36,713 bases of DNA, taken from Gloeomargaritaceae cyanobacterium C42_A2020_066. GTDB lineage: Bacteria; Cyanobacteriota; Cyanobacteriia; Gloeomargaritales; Gloeomargaritaceae. The notes under the pieces are model-generated. The model was not told the origin of the DNA, did no database searches, and saw only the letters and a program-made list of their open reading frames with translations. Positions 28,164 through 36,713 of this stretch are shown here, one piece after another. Each line of letters opens with the position of its first letter. Within the stretch, counting starts at the first letter, position 1. The stretch spans positions 1 through 36,713 of the forward strand of contig JACYLR010000112.1 of the NCBI GenBank assembly GCA_015272465.1, given 5' to 3'. The position numbers and the translations under genes were made by a program.

Positions 28164-29123
28164 TTGGGGGCATCTTTGTCATCATTCCACCCGTCAACGC
28201 CCATGGCGAGCGCTACCCTGGATTCCCTGCGGCCGGCCGTCCGGTTGGTCAACTTTTGCTTGGGGATTAAGCCCCTGGCTGCCGCGGCCAAACATCAGGC
28301 CCGCACCATGATGATCAACCGAGCCGAACAGATTGGGGTGCCCTGGCGGCAGCGGGCGGCGGAACTTCAGGCCCGCGATTGGACTGAGGAGTTTCAGCGG
28401 GTTCACAACCCGGACGTGACCTACCCGGACTACTACCTCAAACCCTTCCACGCCTACGACCAGGGCAACCTCTGTTGGCAAGCCGCCACGGAAGCCGAAG
28501 TGGCTGCCTACGCGGTGCATGCGCGCATCTGGCCCGCGGCCGGCCGGCAGGGGGATGCCCAACTCCGCCAGAGCTACCACGACCTGCTGCTTCAGCACCT
28601 GCCCACCGCCCCTCGGGCCATTCTGGATGTGGGCTGTAGCGTCGGCATGAGCAGCTTTGCCCTTCAGAGGGTCTATCCTGAGGCCCAGATTACCGGCCTG
28701 GATCTCTCCCCCCATTTTCTGGCCGTCGCCCAGTACCAGAGCCAGCAGCAGGGCGCAGCCATTCGCTGGGTTCACCGGCCGGCCGAAGCCACCCAGCTCC
28801 CAGACGAATCCTTTGACCTAGTCTCACTGTTCCTGATCTGCCACGAACTGCCGCACCCAGCGACCGCTTCGATCCTTCAAGAAGCGCGCCGCCTCCTGAG
28901 ACCCGGTGGTCACCTCGCCCTGATGGACATGAACCCCCAGTCCACCGTTCATGCCACGATGCCGCCCTACATTCTCACCCTGCTGAAAAGTACCGAACCC
29001 TATCTCGATGACTATTTCACACTCGATCTACCTGGCCTGATCACCGCCGGTGGATTTCAGTCCCCGCGCCTTGTGGCGAATAGCCCCCGGCATCGCACCT
29101 TAATCGCACAAATCGTTACATAG
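28164..29123 (+). CDS. Class I SAM-dependent methyltransferase
   Basis: 'AILDVGCSVGMSSFALQRVYPEAQITGLDLSPHFLAVA' motif I/II and 'LLRPGGHLALMDMNP'. The start is more likely ATG 28203. Confidence 0.9.
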   Translation: MGASLSSFHPSTPMASATLDSLRPAVRLVNFCLGIKPLAAAAKHQARTMMINRAEQIGVPWRQRAAELQARDWTEEFQRVHNPDVTYPDYYLKPFHAYDQGNLCWQAATEAEVAAYAVHARIWPAAGRQGDAQLRQSYHDLLLQHLPTAPRAILDVGCSVGMSSFALQRVYPEAQITGLDLSPHFLAVAQYQSQQQGAAIRWVHRPAEATQLPDESFDLVSLFLICHELPHPATASILQEARRLLRPGGHLALMDMNPQSTVHATMPPYILTLLKSTEPYLDDYFTLDLPGLITAGGFQSPRLVANSPRHRTLIAQIVT

Positions 29124-29293
29124 GTAAATGGCCAATCAAAGCCTACGGGAGATGCTATTATAGCCACGAGTGGTACGCATCGGGTGCAGAGTCTGTGTCT
29201 GGCATTGACGGGTTACCGGGCCGTGTTTTGACAAGCTTTCTTCCGAATTCTCACTCCAACTGACATCCCTCGATTTGATTTTGGAGTCTTTTC

Positions 29294-29611
29294 ATGTCGA
29301 TCTACGTAGGTAATCTGTCCTATCAGGTTACAGAGGAAGATTTGAAGGCCGTCTTTGCAGAATACGGCACTGTAAAGCGGGTTCAGCTTCCTGTTGACCG
29401 TGAAACCGGCCGGCCTCGCGGCTTTGGTTTTGTGGAACTGAGCAGCGACCCCGAAGAAAACGCGGCCATCGAAGCTCTGGAAGGGGCCGAATGGATGGGT
29501 CGCGTCCTCAAGGTCAACAAGGCCCGTCCTCGGGAAGACCGGGGTTCCTCCTTTGGTGGGGGTGGCGGCGGTGCCCGTCGGGGTGGCGGCAGCTACTCCC
29601 GCAGCTACTAG
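29294..29611 (+). CDS. RRM-domain glycine-rich RNA-binding protein (cyanobacterial Rbp type)
   Basis: '[49 protein letters not shown]' contains RNP2 and RNP1. Gly-rich tail. Confidence 0.96.
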   Translation: MSIYVGNLSYQVTEEDLKAVFAEYGTVKRVQLPVDRETGRPRGFGFVELSSDPEENAAIEALEGAEWMGRVLKVNKARPREDRGSSFGGGGGGARRGGGSYSRSY

Positions 29612-29624
29612 ACCACAGCGATCC

Positions 29625-29653
29625 TTCATACCCTCACGGCTTGAAGGTATGAA
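29625..29653. repeat. Inverted repeat TTCATACC/GGTATGAA just after the rbp gene
   Basis: 8-bp perfect arms at 29625-29632 and 29646-29653. Confidence 0.7.
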
Positions 29654-29663
29654 ATGAGGCAGG

Positions 29664-29703
29664 GGAAAGGCGACAGGAGACCTGTTCGTCTTTCCTTTTT
29701 TTC
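29664..29703 (+). terminator. Rho-independent terminator of the RRM gene
   Basis: GGAAAGGCGACAGG-AGA-CCTGTTCGTCTTTCC followed by TTTTTTCT. Confidence 0.85.
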
Positions 29704-29863
29704 TATCGGCCGGCCGGCTGATGAATGTTAGCTCTGCCCTTCCTTACGTTTCTCAGGGTATAACTGCCCCAGATAGAGTCCTGGGGTCACCCGCATGCAA
29801 GCGATAGCTCAACAAGACCCGCCCTTGAGAATTGGCAAGTCCTTTCGTTCTCAGGTCTGACCC

Positions 29864-31417
29864 ATGCTGGCGCGGGTGTGGAGTGCAGCCTTGGTGGGGA
29901 TTGAAGCCGTCAAGGTCGGAGTGGAGGTCGATATCTCCGGGGGACTACCGGGGGTTGTGGTCGTTGGACTGCCCGATGCGGCCATCCAAGAGAGTAAGGA
30001 GCGGGTCAAGGCCGCCCTCAAAAATGCGGGTTTCACGTTCCCACAGCGTCGAGTTGTGGTTAACCTGACACCTGGCGATCTGCGTAAGGAAGGATCGGGG
30101 TTTGACTTGCCCATCGCCGTCGGCGTGTTGCTGGCCTCGGAACAGGTGGGTCAACCCGACGTAGAATCAATCCTTTTCCTGGGTGAGGTCAGCCTGGACG
30201 GAAGTCTACGGCCTGTCACCGGTGTACTGCCAATGGCCGCAACCGCCCAGTGCATTGGCTTCACGACCCTGGTGGTGCCGGCCGCCAATGCCCGCGAAGC
30301 CGCGTTAGTACAGGGGCTGCGGGTCTACGGGTTTGAGCATCTCAGTCAGGTTGGCGCTTGGCTGGCTGGAAATGCCCAGTTTCTGCCGGTGCAGGTGGAC
30401 TTGGCCCAGGAACTGCACACCGAGGTGCAGACCTATCCCGACTTGGAGGATGTTAAAGGTCAAGCCCACGCCCGTCGCGCCCTAGAGATCGCCGCAGCCG
30501 GGGGCCACAATCTCATCTTGGTGGGGCCACCGGGGAGTGGCAAGACCATGCTGGCCCGCCGTCTACCCGGTATCCTGCCGCCCCTCAGTCTTGAGGAGGC
30601 GCTGGAAGTCACCAAGATTCATTCGGTGGCAGGATTGTTAAGCCAGCGTCAGGCGCTTGTGAATCAACGGCCCTTCCGCAGTCCCCACCACTCGGCGTCG
30701 GGGCCAGCCCTGATTGGGGGCGGTAGTGTGCCCCGTCCGGGGGAGGTGTCCCTAGCTAGCCTGGGGATTCTCTACCTGGATGAACTGACGGAGTTTAAGC
30801 GGGATGTGCTGGAATTTCTGCGCCAGCCCCTGGAGGATGGGCATGTCACTGTGTCCCGCGCCCGCCAGACGGTCGCCTTCCCGGCCCGCTTTACTCTCGT
30901 GGCTTCGACCAACCCCTGTGCCTGTGGCTACTACGGTGATCCGGTGCAAGCTTGTACCTGCACACCCCGCCAGCGGCAGCAGTACTGGGGCAAACTCTCG
31001 GGACCCTTGCTGGATCGGATCGATTTACAGGTGATGGTCAGTCGCCTGCAACCGGAGGAGATTCTCCAGCGGCCGGCCGGGGAAAACTCCCGCACCGTGG
31101 CAATCCGGGTTCAGCAAGCCCGCGAGCTAGCGCAAATACGGTTGGCGGAGCAGGGGAATCTCCGTTGCAATGCCCAGTTACAGCCCCGCCACCTGCGCCT
31201 CTGGTGTCAACTCAACCCCAAGGCCAGCAGCCTCCTGGAGGGGGCAATCCGCCGCTTGGGGCTATCGGCCCGGGCTTCCGATCGGATTCTCAAGGTGGCC
31301 CGCACCATCGCCGACTTAGCCGGTGACCCCAGTTTTGAACTCCAGGAGCGCTACGTGCTGGAGGCCATTCAATACCGCTCCCTGGATCGCCTCGCCGGGC
31401 CGGCCGGCCTCGGTTAG
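29864..31417 (+). CDS. comM: YifB/ComM family Mg-chelatase-like AAA ATPase
   Basis: 'VEVDISGGLPGVVVVGLPDAAIQESKERVKAAL', 'GPPGSGKTMLARRLPGILPPL', 'STNPCACGYYGDP'. Confidence 0.93.
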   Translation: MLARVWSAALVGIEAVKVGVEVDISGGLPGVVVVGLPDAAIQESKERVKAALKNAGFTFPQRRVVVNLTPGDLRKEGSGFDLPIAVGVLLASEQVGQPDVESILFLGEVSLDGSLRPVTGVLPMAATAQCIGFTTLVVPAANAREAALVQGLRVYGFEHLSQVGAWLAGNAQFLPVQVDLAQELHTEVQTYPDLEDVKGQAHARRALEIAAAGGHNLILVGPPGSGKTMLARRLPGILPPLSLEEALEVTKIHSVAGLLSQRQALVNQRPFRSPHHSASGPALIGGGSVPRPGEVSLASLGILYLDELTEFKRDVLEFLRQPLEDGHVTVSRARQTVAFPARFTLVASTNPCACGYYGDPVQACTCTPRQRQQYWGKLSGPLLDRIDLQVMVSRLQPEEILQRPAGENSRTVAIRVQQARELAQIRLAEQGNLRCNAQLQPRHLRLWCQLNPKASSLLEGAIRRLGLSARASDRILKVARTIADLAGDPSFELQERYVLEAIQYRSLDRLAGPAGLG

Positions 31418-32750
31418 CCCGAGCGGAGGAGTACCTGGCCATCCCGCACCGCCACCAGTTCAATTTCCAGGGGGCCGGCCGTGTAGATGGGTCGTTTGGT
31501 CACGGACTGCACCTGCACCGCGCCGGAGAGGGTCTGGAGTTGCTCCACAAATTGGAGTAGGGTTACCTGGTTAAAGGTGCCTACCTTGTTGGTGAGGGGA
31601 TCGGCGAGGACACCGCTCTGGCGGGCGCGGACGTTGGAGGCTAGAAAGAGCCGATCCAGGGCGTTGACCACATTCGGTTCATCTGTTGATCCCAGGTTGA
31701 CGGTTACGGTTGCCACCACCGTACCCTCCGAGAAAACCAGACGATTCGGAAAGGTATCGGTGACCACACCAATTTGCTGTTCCCCAGTGGAGTAGTTGGC
31801 CGCAGCCAAGATACGCACCACGTAGTCCCGGCCATTGGCGAGGGTCTGAACCAGTTGGTTGATTTCCTGGGCGCTGACCCGCAACTGCGGCCGGCCGGCC
31901 GAGGCTTGGTTGGGATTGTTAATACAGGCTTCGGGTTGCAGGGAGCCGGGGTTGGTCAGACAACCTGCCACCCGGTTCGCTTCCTGGAGGGTTTGGTCTA
32001 CCGCCTCACGGGCCAACGTCGGATTGGTGATCGCGCGCACCGTGGCTGTGGCCAGCACTTGTTCGCGACGGATCACCACATTCCCCTGGCGTAGCTTAGT
32101 AATCTCCTGCTCCAGTTCCCCGCGGGTCAGTTCGAGGCGAGTGATATTCCGTTGCAACTGCTGCCCTTGCTGGCGGAGGGTATTGGCTTGAGTCTGGGCT
32201 TGGGTTACTTGGGCTGTGGCCTGGCTCAACTGGGTCTGAAGGCGCGTCCGCTCTTGGCCCAACCGCGCCACTTCGGATTGTAGGGCTGCGGATTGCTGGC
32301 TGGCCGCGGCGAGTTTCGCCTGGGCTGCCTGATAATTGCGTTCCGCTTGGCTCAGGGCTGCCTGAATCTGGGTGACCTTAGTCTCGGCCTCCCGCAGGTC
32401 TTGCCGGGTACGGGTCAACTGGCTTTGGGCCGCCACGAGCTGGCCACGAGCCTGTTCGAGTTCTTGGCGAGCTTGGCCCTTTTGCGCCTGGACATCCTTC
32501 AACTCATCTTGGATTTGCTGGAGGCGGAATAACCCATCCCGCAATTGTCGATCCGAGGCCAGGAGAATCCCCAGAGTACTGGCGGAAATCAGGCCGCCTG
32601 TGAGAACGGTGACCAACACCGCCGTGTTTTTGGGCCGCATCTTGAACAGGCTGAGGCGGGCTTTGCCGACCTTGCTGCCAATCCGATCCCCCAGGGTGGC
32701 AATGACCCCCCCCAACAGCAAGATGGCAATTACCAGGGTGTAGCCGGCCA

Positions 32751-32751
<1 letters not shown>
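31414..32751 (-). CDS. DUF3084 family membrane/coiled-coil protein
   Basis: N-terminal TM 'GYTLVIAILLLGGVIATLGDRIGSKVGKARLSLFKMRPKNTAVLVTVLTGGLISASTLGILL' followed by a Gln-rich coiled coil; typical DUF3084. Confidence 0.88.
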
Positions 32752-34847
<2,096 letters not shown>

Positions 34848-35033
34848 TCACCCACCGGTAACAGTTCCGTGCTGTGGCACACCTCTCCCCTAAGATAGCC
34901 CGTTGGGACTCGGGGTTAACTGTTGCAGAGGGGTTAGAGGTGGCCCGCATTTCATCAAAAATCATTACCGTTCCGTTACCTGATCTCAGCCATCCGCTAA
35001 AGTTTTCCCGTATCCTTACCTGGACTGGTACCT

Positions 35034-35144
35034 ATGGCTGCTTCCTTCCTGCCCTCGATCCTGGTTCCCATGGTTGGACTTGTACTGCCAGCAGTGGCTA
35101 TGGCATTTCTGTTTGTCTACATTGAACGGGACGAAATCGCCTAG
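35034..35144 (+). CDS. psaI: Photosystem I reaction centre subunit VIII (36 aa)
   Basis: Reading from ATG 35034: [36 protein letters not shown]. Matches the PsaI single-TM pattern. Not in the supplied ORF track, probably below its length cutoff. Confidence 0.88.
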   Translation: MAASFLPSILVPMVGLVLPAVAMAFLFVYIERDEIA

Positions 35145-35165
35145 ACCGGCCGGCCGCTAACCCCA

Positions 35166-35203
35166 GCCTCCCCTGCTAGCTGCCAGAGGGGAGGTTGTTT
35201 TTT
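35166..35203 (+). terminator. Rho-independent terminator downstream of psaI
   Basis: CCTCCCCT (35167-35174) / AGGGGAGG (35187-35194) stem followed by TTGTTTTTT. Confidence 0.85.
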
Positions 35204-35256
35204 AGGGATACTATCGGTTAACTAAGCTTGGACAATGAGGTGTTGCTCCTCCTAAT

Positions 35257-35376
35257 GGGCACCTCTATATAATTGGCGAATTGCCCCCTTACTGAGAATG
35301 AGCCAGCTTGAAGCGCCTAGTTCTCTGGCCTCTATTGTCAATGAGTGCGTAGCAGACTGAATAAATAGAGGTGCCC
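35257..35376. mobile_element. Candidate MITE-like element with perfect 12-bp terminal inverted repeats (GGGCACCTCTAT...ATAGAGGTGCCC) flanked by TAAT
   Basis: Arms at 35257-35268 and 35365-35376, TAAT immediately outside both ends, no ORF inside. A diverged relative lies near 4024-4138. Confidence 0.45.
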
Positions 35377-35400
35377 TAATATCTGACTGAATAAGTAGAG
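35355..35400. repeat. Short direct repeat GACTGAATAARTAGAG, two copies 30 bp apart
   Basis: 35355-35370 gactgaataaatagag and 35385-35400 gactgaataagtagag. Confidence 0.7.
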
Positions 35401-36141
35401 AAGTCTATGAGTCCAATACCTCGGTTCAGCTACTCCTAAAACTTAGGGAGCACCCATCCCCAAAGGCATTGCAAGTGAGGCCCATACCTGTGTGGAGCCT
35501 GTGGGCATCTGTCCTGGCTTGATGCCTTTTGGGTGTGACTCTTTGCCAGGAGTCAGGCGATCTTTAAGCACCAGCGCGCTATCAAAAGGACTCACCCGGC
35601 GGGTTATCACCACGATTCTGCTGCGGAGTCCACTACACCCCTACGCGTCATTCTCATTAAGAATCTCTACTATTCCAGGATTGTCAAAGTGTGCCCCTGT
35701 TCTAGGGTAAGCCGACCGATCGATTAGTTAGGCAGCCACGCCTTGAGCCGCAACGAGCCAGGTTCCTAACAGGTTTAAGCGCCGACGGCTACCCGGCTTC
35801 GGGAACCTTAACGAGGGTTAACGGGATATTAACCTCTATTAGAAAACTGTATGCGTCGATCCAGCTCACTACCCCTACAATGGTAACTCTCTGCATCAAA
35901 GGTAGGATGTTTAGCGGTATGACTCTCAGGGGCCACTATGGGCCAGAATATCGGCCGGACGGATGTTTGGGGCGTCGGCACGGCAAGATAAATCGCCTCT
36001 CAAAGCACGCACTTCCTAATGGCCCTGTCACAGTAGATTGTGACTCTTTTGAAGGCACTCACGGGTTCCCCGAGGGACAGCGGGCCTGGGTACCGGCCGG
36101 CCGGGGGCGGGGAGAGCATTAGGATAATGGAGAACAACCTT

Positions 36142-36214
36142 GCTGCAGTAGCTCAGTGGATAGAGCAGCGACCTTCTAAGTCGTGGGTCGGGGGTTCAAA
36201 TCCCTCCTGCGGCG
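36142..36214 (+). tRNA. tRNA-Arg (anticodon TCT)
   Basis: GCTGCAG-TA-GCTC..GAGC-A-GCGAC-CTTCTAA-GTCGT-GGGTC-GGGGG-TTCAAAT-CCCTC-CTGCGGC-G folds as a cloverleaf. Confidence 0.94.
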
Positions 36215-36230
36215 TCGGCCCCAGCCCGGC

Positions 36231-36713
36231 TCAGGGCTTGCGCTCCGACTGGTTTTGGGGTGGAGGGGCCAGCCACTCGGATAGGGGCCGGATCGTGGCG
36301 GTTTGCAGGTCAATCGTCGTCACATAGACCGGTAGCTCAGGGGTCTTTGCCGAGTCCGCGGGCGGATCGACAAGGGCGTAGAGAAACGCACCACTAAAGT
36401 CCATGGCCCCAACAATTAACTGGTGAGTCTGGCCGTTCTCGAGGGTAACTGTCACCGTTGCCTGAGGCTGATTCAACCCAAAATCCGCCTTCTGTTCTGG
36501 CTTTGCCTCAATTTGCCGCTCTTCCTGTGCTGCGGTCATTTGACTTAGGAGGAAGGCAATGGTGGCATCGTTGGCCCGCACATCCCTGGGTTTACGCATC
36601 CGCCACTGGCCGGGGGCCTGACGCTCAAAGACTAGGGTGCCCGCAGCATTGTCCAGCCGAATCGCTTTAACTTCAGCCTCCTTGAAGTTAAACAGGCGCT
36701 GGGCAGCCATTTC
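36231..36713 (-). CDS. DUF4340 domain protein (partial, 5' end beyond the window)
   Basis: 'AIRLDNAAGTLVFERQAPGQWRMRKPRDVRANDATIAFLLSQM...ADFGLNQPQATVTVTLENGQTHQLIVG' matches DUF4340. Runs off the right edge. Confidence 0.82.
   Translation of the reverse strand, partial: EMAAQRLFNFKEAEVKAIRLDNAAGTLVFERQAPGQWRMRKPRDVRANDATIAFLLSQMTAAQEERQIEAKPEQKADFGLNQPQATVTVTLENGQTHQLIVGAMDFSGAFLYALVDPPADSAKTPELPVYVTTIDLQTATIRPLSEWLAPPPQNQSERKP

Noticed and set aside
28164-29123. SAM methyltransferase as the methylase for GGCCGGCC
   Set aside because: It has a small-molecule/class I motif pattern without the C5-MTase PCQ or N4/N6-MTase [ND]PP[YF] catalytic motifs visible.
35492-35710. 72-aa ORF in the gap after psaI as a real gene
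   Set aside because: No domain similarity recognised and composition looks non-coding; left unannotated.
36040-36327. 95-aa ORF covering the tRNA-Arg(TCT)
   Set aside because: It reads straight through a well-folded tRNA gene and has no family signature.

Overview
This 36.7 kb window is a GC-rich cyanobacterial chromosome segment, identified by prk, psaI, kaiABC, cbiD, DUF1816, DUF751/Ycf33-like and cyanobacterial RRM genes. It is mostly ordinary housekeeping and carbon-metabolism content: prk, kaiABC, truB, glgP-type phosphorylase, pyrE, glk, gmhB-like, prfB, comM/yifB, ligA and two tRNA-Arg genes. It also holds several poorly characterised families: DUF1800/DUF1501, DUF1614, DUF3084, DUF4340, a kinase-DEP fusion, and a cNMP-AAA-membrane-FeS fusion. 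The strongest unusual signal is an 8-bp palindrome, GGCCGGCC, found by hand at about 86 loci (about 101 overlapping hits). It occurs in all reading frames and in intergenic DNA, while the usual cyanobacterial HIP1 octamer GCGATCGC was not seen at all. It looks like an alternative highly iterated palindrome that has visibly shaped protein sequences. Other notable points: a kaiA encoding only the C-terminal domain and overlapping kaiB (ATGA); a prfB with a classical CTT-TGA-C programmed +1 frameshift, with a palindrome copy two bases downstream; a 36-aa psaI missed by the ORF track; a cytochrome b6-like protein apparently missing one haem ligand; and two palindrome-free intergenic regions sharing a diverged ~115-120 bp MITE-like element. 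All counts and alignments were done by eye, without tools.
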